From NCBI GenBank assembly GCA_944472135.2, contig OX235265.1, forward strand, positions 60,461,112 through 60,525,111: a stretch of DNA of 64,000 nt. The letters are read 5' to 3'. Positions 45,191-55,614 of the stretch are shown piece after piece. A program made the position numbers and the translations under genes. A model generated the notes under the pieces. It was not told the DNA's origin. It made no database searches and saw nothing but the letters and a program-made list of their open reading frames with translations. How positions within the stretch are numbered: the stretch's first letter is position 1; every line of letters begins with the position of its first letter. Source of the DNA: Trichobilharzia regenti (Eukaryota > Platyhelminthes > Trematoda > Strigeidida > Schistosomatidae).

Positions 45191-46279
45191 TTTTGAATTT
45201 TCTTCCTTCTGAAAATGCAGTCGACTAACAAGTCCATCATATAACATGAAGTTATGCTATTAATCACTATCAGTTAAGCAAACAAAATCTGCCTACAAGA
45301 AAAAGTGGTATCAGACTATGTTTCTGCACAACTAATCCATATACTAACAAAAAAAGATTAAAACTAGGCCCTTACTGTTCCTTACAACTTATTCACTGAG
45401 TTCATCTTAGTTGTTCAGTGTGTAGTATGACGTAGTAAATGAGAAAATAGATAGATACATTTCTCACAGTAAAATAACTTCATTATTAGTTTTACTTTTC
45501 TTTTCACAAGCCACTGAAAACTATTTAATCAAATTAACCAGGTATCAATTTCTACTATTTCTTTCTAACTGTAATAATAACATTAGGAATTTTACACTGA
45601 CCTAATTTCTTAGTTGTCTGAACAATGGAATAAATAAATGAATAAATAAATAAATAACTAGTAACAAAGAGAATATGAATAAATGGATGAAAGACATTTA
45701 GACAATAGGATGAAGTAGAAGCTTATGTTTCCATTTAGCAGTTATTAGTAACAATAGTCACACTAATAACAGCTTTATTCTCTACAGGATTTTCAGCGTG
45801 GTTTGTTACATAATATTCTCTCCTCATTCAGGGTTTTCTAGTAAAGTAGGAATCAATCTACAATGCCTCATGTAAAGCAGTGCTGTTGAATCTGAAGAAT
45901 AATATAATCCCTCATGGGTTTTTCCTTTTGTCACCGAGAAATTCACCACGGTAGGGTTTAAAGTCAATTTAAAATGTGCGTGAATACCTTTGATGACCGA
46001 TGAATATAGTTAAAAAAGTTCTAACAATGAGAAATAGAGAAGATTTTACGCATTGTGTTGAATAGAAATTCAGGTAGCCTAGTGATTCAAGAACGCCACC
46101 GTCAGAAAGAATCACTGAGAGTCAAAGATTACTGGCTGAAGTGGAAGATTTTGCTGCGGTTATTTTCTTCTGAGCCAAATAGCTGGATGGTGAAGCTTTA
46201 TAGGAAAATATCTTCAAAGTTGACTTCACTATGAAGCAATGTCATCCAAAGACCCTTAGGACAGAATTATTTATGGCTG
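45191..46279. other. Unassigned AT-rich sequence
   Basis: An (AATA)n run near 45628-45657 is the only clear feature. A weak A-box-like 'ggtagcctagtgattcaag' occurs near 46074. Confidence 0.35.
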
Positions 46280-46720
46280 AGTTTTCAGCGTAGGACTTTG
46301 CTCAAAAGTGTATTAGTTCAGGTTGCCGCACACAGTGCCACTGAGGACAACTTTGCGACATCTGATCAACAGTCTCAAACCATCGGTTCTTAGCGTCTCA
46401 ACGACTTTAGCTAATCAGTCTATAGCTTTCTACGTGGCTCAAACTTCACGTAAATAACTTCATGAGCTGTTGCCATATTTTAGTTGAACCACACCTAACT
46501 CTTCTTCAGTTGAATCCTATTCTAGGTAAACCTAGTCGACGAGAAATCCAATGTCTTGGAATATGTAACTCGCGTCCTAGTCATCTGAATCGATTTAACT
46601 TCACAATTTCACAGGCTGATTTTCTTTAGTTAACTAACACTCCACGCCTAACCTCAATATTGCTCATCACATCATGCCACTTAACTCGAGAAGTAGAGTG
46701 CAAACATGAAGTCAAAAATA
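46280..46720 (-). mobile_element. RTE-B element 3' coding fragment, decayed
   Basis: It follows the reverse transcriptase C-terminal region of the element at 62.6-64.0 kb almost step by step. For example, plus-strand 'acgcctaacctcaatattgctcatcac' near 46643 matches 63121-63147. Many substitutions and indels are present. Same orientation as the right-edge copy. Confidence 0.75.
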
Positions 46721-47049
46721 AGGAATTATTTCTGTAGTCGGTATATATCCGAATCAGTTGGTTTGATCCTTTAAATTTTTCATTTATTCCCACTAGGTTT
46801 TTTTATCTGGTATTTGAACTAACCAGTTTTTTGTCCCTACAAAGTGCTCCCTTGTTTTTACTTTTTTTGCAGTCTACAGTCAATGCAATAGAAAGAGACA
46901 ATAACAGTCAAATATGCCAGACGTTAGTTTGTAGGGCATACAATCATTATTTTTGCCACAGTCATTTTACTGAACTTTTATTGACGTCTTACCAGTCCAA
47001 TTCATCTTCTTTATTTCTTGCATTCCCAGTGAAACATACGCCTTCAATT
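46721..47049. other. Unassigned sequence
   Basis: Nothing recognisable; the short plus frame at 46831-47070 partly overlaps the following repeat. Confidence 0.35.
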
Positions 47050-47232
47050 TTAGATTTTCCCGGCGATTGATTGGACCGAAGTGATCGGTCTCAGGTTGGC
47101 ATCTCGGCTTCTAGTGCAGATGCTTTAACGATGTCTGGGCATGTGATTAGAAGTTGATTGGTGATTAGTGACTAGCAGTGGAATCCGGGATATGCATTTC
47201 GTCCTATTTGGGTTTCGTCATCTGGATGTGGC
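47050..47232 (-). repeat. SM-alpha-like repeat (minus), head-to-head pair
   Basis: The minus strand reads 'acatccagatgacgaaaccc', then 'aaataggacgaaatgcatatcccgg', then 'attccactgctagtcac', then a tail with 'ggaccgaag..'. CAGATGA replaces CTGATGA or lacks CTG, and helix II's left strand is mutated, so activity is unlikely. Confidence 0.7.
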
Positions 47233-47475
47233 TCAAGTGGTCTAGTGGATAACGCTTTGCCGTTTGAAACTACGAGCACTAGGCTAGAGCTTCGGTGGGA
47301 ACATCATCACACTGGGGAATACAGCTACATCCACAGATGAGTCCTAAATAGGACGAAATGCGCATCCTGGATTTTACTGCTAGTCACCATCCACCAATTA
47401 ACTTCTAAGGCCCCAATATTTGAAATTTCGGTTGCAGTGGCGCTGTTTCCATAGAGTCCTGTTAGTAGCCTTGTA
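47225..47475 (+). repeat. SM-alpha-like repeat (plus), tRNA-like head and hammerhead-like core
   Basis: Head: 'ctcaagtggtctagtggataacgc' (A-box-like), with a B-box-like 'ggctagagcttcgg' that is eroded. The core at 47325-47380 reads AGATGAGTCCTAAATAGGACGAAATGCGCATCCTGGAT in pieces: helix II GTCC/GGAC, box GAAA, palindromic ATGCGCAT as helix III, cleavage-type ATC, then CTGGAT facing upstream ATCCA as helix I. CAGATGA in place of CTGATGA should impair it. Confidence 0.75.
47330..47383 (+). ncRNA. Hammerhead-ribozyme-like motif of SM-alpha type
   Basis: All three helices can be drawn: helix I ATCCA with TGGAT, helix II GTCC with GGAC, helix III ATGCGCAT on itself. The invariant GAAA box is intact. 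The uridine of the CUGAUGA box is changed to A. It is best described as a decayed ribozyme. Confidence 0.55.
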
Positions 47476-47514
47476 TCAAATCTTAGTTATTTTTCCAGAC
47501 TTACCAATGGCTAG

Positions 47515-47625
47515 TGAACTAGGAGAGATTTAGCACTGGAAGTGTGTGTTTGCCTGGAATCGAACCTAGACCTCCAGCAGGGTTGCTGATTAGTTAACCG
47601 TTGAACAAACGACACACTTTGTAGA
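47515..47625 (-). repeat. tRNA-like short repeat
   Basis: The minus strand reads 'gtgtgtcgtttgttcaacgg', 'ttaactaatcagc' and 'ctaggttcgattccaggc' with matching ends 'gtgtgt'/'acacac'. The B box GGTTCGATTCC is perfect. Only one copy is seen here; it could be a SINE head or tRNA pseudogene. Confidence 0.45.
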
Positions 47626-48149
47626 TAATAATATTGATCTGAAAGGTGTTTTCTGTTCCTTTAGTTATTTTTCTAAAAGAGAAAAGCAGAACAAAATGAT
47701 GTTAACAGTTAGAAAGTTATTTTATTTTTATTGTCGTTGTTTTTATCTATGAACAGAGCACACTTGAACTCATAAATCAATTTGTCTTGCACTGTATATT
47801 TCTCTGCTGTTTTAGTTAAAGAGAATCAACAATTTGAGTCTGTTTTTTGTTTATTTTTGTTCTCTCTGTTTTTCAGTGTTGTTAAAACCCAGCAGTTATT
47901 TCCAGACACATAAACATACAAGTAGTTAGTCAATGATCCACAGGACATTGGAGGTATTAAGATGAAATATGGAAAGCAATTAGGTATCATTCACAGGCGA
48001 TGACGGCCACACCTAGTAAGCCGCTTAACAATTGTTTTTTGAAGAAAACAGAAGTTTCCTATCTCGCCAGTTTTAAAACTCATCACCTGTTGGCTGTGAA
48101 AGAATTTGATTAGCTGCAGAGTAGTTTTCTCCTCAGACTGATAATCGCT
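47626..48149. other. Unassigned AT-rich sequence
   Basis: Nothing recognisable. Confidence 0.35.
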
Positions 48150-48645
48150 TATTGTAATGCAGTGTTTGGATTTTCAACTCCAATATGAAGTCACTGCTAC
48201 TATAAAGGTCAGAGACTTTACAAGTCACGAGGGGCACTTCGAATAAACTACAGACCTTCACCAACAACTGTCTTCGTTCAGTGCTCAAGATCAAATGGCC
48301 AGAAAAGATAAGCAATAGGGAGGTATCTCTGGGGGCGAACCAACCCAACAGAAACCCTTTGTGTAACAAATATGCAGGAAGAAATGGAGGTGGATTTGTC
48401 ATGTTCTGAGAAAACAAACCATCAGGTGACATCACACGCTAGGCCATCGCTTGAGTGGAACCGGAATGGGAAGTACCGCGTTGGGTGTAAGTGTGAGGGT
48501 GACATATATAGAAGGTCACACGAAGGGAGATGATAGCATGTGGGAAGACGTGGCGTCAGGTGAAAACGTTGTCGGAGAACCAAACGCAGTAGGGACGTGC
48601 GGCTGAAGCCTTATGTTCCTCTAGGAACTGAAGGAGACAGTATAA
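48150..48645 (+). mobile_element. RTE 3' fragment, younger subfamily
   Basis: Plus strand. It starts 'tgtttggattttcaactccaatatgaag' and ends 'cctctaggaactgaaggagac'. It matches the copies at 21.4, 25.4, 29.7 and 32.7 kb with more divergence. Confidence 0.85.
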
Positions 48646-49054
48646 ATATTTCAGTGATTACCTAACTGATATCGGCTGGTAATAACCCCAACAGTGAAGT
48701 TTTAACTTCACCGCGTTTAAGCTATACATAACTACTTTCTACCTCCCATTGTTCTTAAGATAATTACGTAATTTTCATATCTCTGAACACCATTTCTCGG
48801 TCACTGCGTCAGTAATATATGTTACGCATAATAATTAGTAGTCCTCTGTTTTATTTGTTGATTAATATGAATAAGACTGTACATCGCCTAGTGATGACTG
48901 ACTTGGTCAATAAAAAAAACTCACCTTGAATTATACCATAAATACGTCCAAATGACAAAAGTCATGCACCGATAAAGTCTGTCTGTCCTAGAAGCTTAAC
49001 ACCGAAGATCTTATTTTTAAAATTTTGCCAAAAGAATATTCCTACTATTTTCAG
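48646..49054. other. Unassigned AT-rich sequence
   Basis: Nothing recognisable before the candidate exon. Confidence 0.35.
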
Positions 49055-49260
49055 TTTTGACCCTAAACTCTTCTTATCATCAAAATGAATTTAACTGCTT
49101 GCATAACGACGCTTCATTTCCTTCTGCTTCTGATAAACATGCTTCACTGACTATCACGTATTCGTCGACCTCTTGTTCCTATGAACCTCCAAACAACGAT
49201 AGTGCAAACATCATGCCAGTATCCCTTTTCTTCAAAATTACATTTTTATTATATTGTTGA
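49055..49260 (+). CDS. Candidate exon, unknown protein
   Basis: A splice-acceptor-like 'cctactattttcag' ends at 49054. The frame that follows is open for about 66 codons to a TGA at 49258-49260. It is rich in Ser, Asn and Pro (block CSYEPPNNDSANIMPV). No donor or family was identified. It lies about 90 bp left of the palindrome. Confidence 0.2.
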
Positions 49261-49351
49261 AAGCAGACATGGTTCACGTTTTGAAAGATGAAGAAGTGTT
49301 AGTATTCTGAAACACAAAAACACTAACAGAAGGAAGCCACACAGATTGGTA

Positions 49352-49998
49352 AGATGATTGTCCGATATACTGACAGATAAATACCCAAAGATAATACATG
49401 ACACAGAAGTTGAAACCTCATCAAATCATATACAAATCACAATAAACTTAACCATTAAGCACTTGAACAACCTCAATTCTATGCTGACACCGTCAACACT
49501 TTCAAGACTTGAACGCGATTATGCCACCTCTGTGCTCCTGAATAATACCAAGTCATAACGAAATAACACCATTGTGATCCTGTCATATTCAATGAGTCTT
49601 TATCTGATGTCAATATACGACGAAAAATCACATCCTGAAATCAGTCGAGTTCTCATTCAATCGAGTGACTCTGTGTTACTCAGTTTATGAAATCTGAACT
49701 GTTCTCCATAGCAAGATTTCCTCACTCCAATTCTACACCGACAGTCAACCCACTTCGTTTTCTATCTATCAAACAACTTCGTTAAAAGTATGGCTGATAA
49801 TGTCACAATACCTGATTACAGAACACATATATTTCAATTGAATATCAAAGATCAGAGAACATCAAAACAATTTCAGACACCGATATAACACCATTTCACA
49901 CAGTTGAATAGAGTCATTTCCAATAGAAAAAACAATGACCTTTAATCTCACACAATTTGATGAAAAACATGTGAAATTCAAAGTATACCATGTACATT
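49352..49998 (+). repeat. Palindrome left arm (647 bp)
   Basis: This is the inverted copy of 50303-50949. The only difference I found is at 49361 (T) against the partner base at 50940. No length difference. In one plus frame from 49358 the arm reads 66 codons to a TAA at 49556, then 44 more to a TGA near 49689, then further open pieces including MADNVTIPDYRTHIFQLNIK. The low number of stops suggests a former coding sequence. I recognise no family. Confidence 0.95.
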
Positions 49999-50302
49999 TT
50001 TTAGCTTCCATGTAACCAGTACTTATTAGGGACTTACTGTGTAATGGTAATTACAGCATTTTCTCATGATATGGAATTCACGATAGCGATCTTATCTCCG
50101 TACTCATATATCTATAATATATGTGATTGAAGGTGAGATAAAAATACGTGCCGTCGACGGTTTAGAAGCGATAAAGGAGGATGTACGCAAAAAACTACAT
50201 AGGAGAAGGTGTTGAGTACCAAAAAAATACTGAAATCGACACCTTTAATATTTAGTCATATATGAGAGTGAGAGATATATTCACAATTATTTTCGATTAA
50301 CC
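49999..50302. other. Palindrome spacer (304 bp)
   Basis: Unique sequence between the arms. It contains CCGTCGACGG, a short palindrome near 50152, and an AT-rich hairpin-like 'atatatctataatatat' near 50105. There is no similarity to elements in the window. Confidence 0.6.
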
Positions 50303-50949
50303 AATGTACATGGTATACTTTGAATTTCACATGTTTTTCATCAAATTGTGTGAGATTAAAGGTCATTGTTTTTTCTATTGGAAATGACTCTATTCAACTG
50401 TGTGAAATGGTGTTATATCGGTGTCTGAAATTGTTTTGATGTTCTCTGATCTTTGATATTCAATTGAAATATATGTGTTCTGTAATCAGGTATTGTGACA
50501 TTATCAGCCATACTTTTAACGAAGTTGTTTGATAGATAGAAAACGAAGTGGGTTGACTGTCGGTGTAGAATTGGAGTGAGGAAATCTTGCTATGGAGAAC
50601 AGTTCAGATTTCATAAACTGAGTAACACAGAGTCACTCGATTGAATGAGAACTCGACTGATTTCAGGATGTGATTTTTCGTCGTATATTGACATCAGATA
50701 AAGACTCATTGAATATGACAGGATCACAATGGTGTTATTTCGTTATGACTTGGTATTATTCAGGAGCACAGAGGTGGCATAATCGCGTTCAAGTCTTGAA
50801 AGTGTTGACGGTGTCAGCATAGAATTGAGGTTGTTCAAGTGCTTAATGGTTAAGTTTATTGTGATTTGTATATGATTTGATGAGGTTTCAACTTCTGTGT
50901 CATGTATTATCTTTGGGTATTTATCTGTCAGTATATCGGTCAATCATCT
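50303..50949 (-). repeat. Palindrome right arm (647 bp)
   Basis: Inverted copy of the left arm. The same 66-codon frame occurs on the minus strand at 50943-50743, differing in one residue (second residue Thr in place of Ser). Transcription across both arms would give a 647-bp hairpin RNA. Confidence 0.95.
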
Positions 50950-52079
50950 GACTCTATCCTCATGGTTTCTTCTGTTACTGTTTATATATTTCTAATTTTC
51001 ACATTATATAAGCTTTTACAGTTCTGGAAAAGTAGTCTTCGCAGCATATAGCTGGGGCGAAATTTTGGAAACATCAGCAAAGTTTTATGCTGATTACATT
51101 TACCACGTTTTTGCCCAATAACTAGCAGTTTTTATTCTATACTGATAAATCCAAAAGAAACATCCATCGCAGTGTTTCTATTTGAATCTCTTTGTCTTTA
51201 TCTTCCAACATTTTTCTATTACATGGATGAAAAACTGTCGAATACTGTTTTGCAAGAATGTAATTATTATATTGTACTGGTCATATGGCTTTGGTGGTTA
51301 AATTTTACGAATGCACACTGACCACGCCGGTTATCTGTGTTTGACTGCTCATCGATTCACTTCTGCACCTTGTTAAGCTGATAGTCAGCCCAGAAAAAAG
51401 AAAACTCTAGCAACCTCACACCGTATACAAACTCCGTTGCTACCTTAACTTCAAAGCTCAATCTTATGGCCCTGTATTCCCCTTGGAAGTCAAAGAAATG
51501 AAAGAAACTAATTTTTGGTGTGATTTGGTTACATGTTTTTTTTAGTTTCCGTAACTCAAATCGCAGTGGATTAATCGCAAGATAGTCTCGAGATTATTAT
51601 GGACTTAACTATTATAAACTAATTCCATCAGTTATAATTTTCTTTTAGTTTATGCCAGTTATAGGTCTCATTCATTTATGCAAAAATGAGTCGTATTTAT
51701 CTCACACATAAATCTTAGCCGCATTCATGAAGTGATAATGTTTATCGTATTCATTATTAATATTATTTAGCTAGAAGTCCTACACACATATACATCCACA
51801 GACATGGGGAAGTGTTTAGCGGAAAAGATCAAAGCACTGAAATGAATTCTCGCAGTGCTTTTTTCACAGAAAATTGTCAGAAAACTACAAGTGGATTTTT
51901 AGGTTTCTGCCAGGTGAGAAAAACAAATATTAATGATGAAAATTACGTTAGGAAATATGACTTGTAAGAGGAACTTCGAGAACTTGTGAATTACCTCTAT
52001 AAGTTAATCGGTATGTATATAGGCATTTGTAGGAATAAAATAATAATAATCATAAGGATGATATGAATGATGAATGTAC
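50950..52079. other. Unassigned AT-rich sequence
   Basis: The first 25 bases weakly resemble the sequence left of the palindrome in inverted orientation. Otherwise nothing was recognised. Confidence 0.35.
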
Positions 52080-52365
52080 CCGCAAAGATGACAACACTAA
52101 GAAGAAGAAATCTAAAACATCAGTAGTGCTGCCATACAAAGAAGGAACTACTGAAACCTAATGTATAATTCTTAACAACCCACGGATAAAAGTGGCAGTC
52201 AGAGTAAAAGGCTCATTTGAGATTAAACCGTTGGCCACAGGATCCTATGGAACACACCAGCTCAGCTAAATCATGCAATGGTTACGAGGTGAAATATATA
52301 GGCCTAAATAGTAGAACAGGATCAGTTGGAATAACAGAAGGCAAAATCCAAACTTAGTAGACCTC
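52080..52365 (+). mobile_element. Penelope-like C-terminal fragment (lineage G)
   Basis: The translation has KKKKSKTSVVLPYKEGTTET, a block that in PLEs precedes the endonuclease ('LPY..G.SE'), then 'IKVAVRVKGS'. Near 52268-52350 comes SCNGYEVKYIGLNSRTGSVG followed by ITEGKIQT, a GIY-YIG core with YIG kept. The reading frames are interrupted. This lineage differs in wording from copies A-C, D and F. Confidence 0.6.
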
Positions 52366-52444
52366 AATGAGTTATTCAATTCAGAAAATAGCTCATGTTA
52401 AATATTAGATGTAGTTGCGCACACCCATACAATAACGTGGGACT

Positions 52445-52835
52445 GAGTAAAAATCTTTTATCAACAGCTGTCCACTTCGTTAGATCCATACTGAAGGACA
52501 AACGGTCAGCCAGAAAGAATTAGCGACAAGAAACTCTGATAAAAAAAAGACCAAGCAAGAGCCGAAGAAAATAGAGATGGATCGGACGTACGCTGAGAGG
52601 ACCGCCGAATGACATCGCGCACTAGGGCTTCTAGTGGAAACCGATTGGGAGAGGACAAGTCGGTCGTCAGTGCGAGGATGGCCTGAAGGCAATCGTGTGG
52701 TGAGGAGGAAATGAGAGATTATGGACGATCGCGGACCAAGCTTAAGAGGACAGCATAAAATAGAAGAAAGTGTAGATGAGTTGTCGATGTCCTATGTTCC
52801 ACTTGGAACCCAAGGGAATAATAATAATTGATAAG
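52445..52835 (+). mobile_element. RTE 3' fragment, older subfamily
   Basis: Plus strand. It begins 'tcttttatcaacagctgtccacttcg' and ends 'cctatgttccacttggaacccaagggaataataat'. Closest in detail to the copies at 2.2 and 38.8 kb. Confidence 0.85.
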
Positions 52836-53074
52836 AATCTTAAAATCCAGTATAACAGGGAAAAGGGAGAGAAATATTGATAACTGAAGCTTTGTTTGTT
52901 GAATCAACTGAGAATATGTACCATGGGAATATTTCAGCACTTTTCCTGGACATCTGGAGAATTCTACTATTCCTACGACGAACGGGTGAGAATGAACTAC
53001 AAAAATTAAGTTTCGAAGATGTTTAATAGCAATTGATCATATAAGTATGAGCAGCAAATTGCGTTCAAAAAATA
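52836..53074. other. Unassigned sequence
   Basis: Nothing recognisable. Confidence 0.3.
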
Positions 53075-53320
53075 GTCATCTATTCATGAGCCATTGAATC
53101 GTGTCCCAGTGGCTGAATGGTATACGAGCTTGCCTTGTAACCGGAACGTCGTGTGTTCGAATCTCAGTGGATGCGTACTGCCGATGATTCCCAAACTAGG
53201 GTGAAACAGCAGCTGTCCAGTACTCCCTGGTTTTCAATGGTTCTCTAACTGATATCAATCAGTGATCAACTCGTGAAAGCATAACTAACCCTTACAAACC
53301 AAACTATAAAAAGTCATCTG
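53075..53320 (+). repeat. Family F repeat with tRNA-like head and hammerhead-like core
   Basis: Plus strand: 'atgagccattgaatcgtgtcccagtggc', tRNA-like 'tggtatacgagcttgcc' and 'tgttcgaatctc', core 'gatgattcccaaactagggtgaaacagcagctgtcc' (both helix II and the CTGATGA box eroded), then the right arm near 53225-53260. The left arm is missing. Confidence 0.75.
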
Positions 53321-54059
53321 TTAAAGAATACATTTTCATTCTGTGATATACCCAGTAAACAAAAATTATGCATAGAATTGTCGACAATATTTAAGGCTTA
53401 TGAGTCTTTGGTGAAGACGTTACTGGCATAAGATAGGAATGAATCATTCAAAGTTGAGTGTGTAACTTGAGTTTTAACAAACAAGAGGATTAAGCGAGGA
53501 TGTCTATGACTTTAGTCTATCATATGTAGCAATTTTCAATACAACACAATACAACAATTTATCAGTCTAATGATAATAAGTGTGCTAACATGACAAGGGA
53601 ATGACAATCAACAGACAAAAATCATACAACAAAATACAGGGTGGAAATAGCTGTAGGACTTAAACAAGTAGGTCGCCTTATGCATTATTTTGGGGAGAAT
53701 AAGAGTAGATGGCAAGTAAGTGAGTGTCTAAATTGACTACTTTATCAACAATCAATGATGAAGGAGTCAGAATAATGAAATAGTTAGTCCGATGATAATT
53801 TGTAAAAGGCTTAAGGGGAGTGGTTGATAGAAAAAAATGGCTGTACGGAAATCTTCTGAACACACAGGTTTGGCTTCTTCAGCTGAATTCTGGTGGCCTC
53901 AGATATATGTAACTAAAGTACCCATAAAACAAAACCGATTATTAGTTGGATAAGTATAGTGTACATCAGTGGTTCACTAGTAGAATGGTCGCCAACTACG
54001 AACTTGGTCCAGGTTCCACTAACGATTGATGCGTTTCCACAGCTCATTTAGGCGTAGTG
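53321..54059. other. Unassigned AT-rich sequence
   Basis: Nothing recognisable. A weak tRNA-like string lies near 53970-54035. Confidence 0.35.
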
Positions 54060-54170
54060 ATCGCGGTATAAAGAGAAGTTAAGGTGTGAAGCTAGCAACT
54101 CCACGCCGTAAAAACACCACTGTTACTGAAGCTTGACGCCTTGCGTTCCTCTCAGAGTACAAAGGAATGA
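54060..54170 (+). mobile_element. Possible RTE 3' tail remnant
   Basis: Contains 'gaagcttgacgccttgcgttcctctcagagtacaaaggaatgag', resembling the RTE terminal box and tail. Short and diverged. Confidence 0.35.
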
Positions 54171-54284
54171 GTATATATATATAAGGAGTATGATAAATCA
54201 CTTTAAATGCTTTATTAACATCAGTTTTATGCCCAACAAACAGGTCATGCTTAACCATGAAGGATGATTTCATTCAGTTCAGAT

Positions 54285-54565
54285 TTTCCTGTTGATTGAT
54301 CGGACCGAAGTGCTCAGACTTTATTGATATGTCGGCTCCATGTATGGAGGCTTCGATAATGACGAAGGATTCAACTTAGAGTAATTTGGTGGATGGTGAC
54401 TAGGAGCAGAATCAAGGATGCACATTTCGTCCCACTTGGGACTCCTCATCTGGACGTACCTGCACTCCCCAGTGAGTGATGGGGTTCCTACCCATTGTTT
54501 CAAACGCCAAAGTGCTATCCAGTGGGTCAACTGGGCCGTGAGAGCCGCCCCTTGGTTAACGCGTA
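54285..54565 (-). repeat. SM-alpha-like repeat (minus), inverted pair
   Basis: The minus strand reads an eroded tRNA-like head ('gttgacccactggatagcac', 'gtttgaaacaatgggtaggaacccc'). The core follows: 'cgtccagatgaggagtcccaagtgggacgaaatgtgcatcc'. Helix II is GTCCC/GGGAC. CTG of the CTGATGA box is missing and three bases are inserted before helix II. Confidence 0.75.
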
Positions 54566-54724
54566 TCACTACCCACCTACTTTCTTTGAGTTAAATCCTC
54601 GGAGAAAGTTGAAGCAACCAGATAAAGAGCCGAAATATCAACAGTGACTGAACATTTCTGTCCAATCAGCCATCGAAAAAATTCCAAAATGAATTAAATA
54701 ATAAATGACAACTGTTGAACGAGA

Positions 54725-54915
54725 AGTTGCTGTCGTGGCGCAAGTGATCTGGTGAATAATGCTAGATATTGGATTCCGGCCTCAGCAGGAACGCCATCAC
54801 TCTTTAGGAGATGCATGTACGTTTAGGTGAGAATTCCCTAATGGGACGAAATGCCCATCCTGGATTTAACTGCCAGTAGCCATCCACTGAATTATGATTT
54901 TTGGAAAGCTGATGA
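54725..54915 (+). repeat. SM-alpha-like repeat (plus), inverted pair
   Basis: Plus strand: head 'gtggcgcaagtgatctggtgaataatgc', then 'attccggcctcagcaggaacgccatcac', then the core 'aggtgagaattccctaatgggacgaaatgcccatcctgg'. The GAAA box is kept and the CTGATGA box is lost. Tail 'aactgccagtagccatccactgaa'. Confidence 0.72.
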
Positions 54916-55614
54916 TGACTTGAGTTTGCAACATCACTGGTTCAGTTAAATGCTTATTCATCTAAGTTTGAGTAATAACCACTGACCAGCTAACATTTTC
55001 TGTTGAAAATTTGTAACTAAATGATTTATATTTTATAACATAGTATATTACTGGCGAACTTAAGTATGCTAGACAGTACTACGTCACACATAAGTATTTT
55101 TCTTTCTTCTAAAGTATTTAATGACTCAATAAGCACATTTATTTATCTTACGTGTGTGTGTCACCAAGATTATCGACCAAAATAATGGTGTATCACACAG
55201 GTAGTAAATATCACTATGTAATATGTTACACCGAATAATTGAATGTACTCAAAGATAGCTAGAGAATAACTCATCATTACTGTGAGAATTATGATATTAC
55301 CTATTTTTTAAAAGTTGTTTTAATCAGCAGGGAATTTTGAATATAGAAAAATATATATTATACCTATAAAAGTTTCACCAGTTGTACAAGTCATCTTATC
55401 TCTTTTTTTACTATGAAATGCTATATCACGCAACATTGATTTGTATATTACTCATCTGGAAATAGATCTTTTTTTTCCAACAGTGATATTTTTAAAAGGA
55501 GAATTCGAGTTGACTCAGTGAAAGGGTGATGAGTTATGCAGACACACAGTTTTTCAGTTTCTTTTATGAATGATGTTTCTTAACTTCCCTTTCAGTGATA
55601 TCTTCAATTGTAAT
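54916..55614. other. Unassigned AT-rich sequence
   Basis: Nothing recognisable. Confidence 0.35.
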
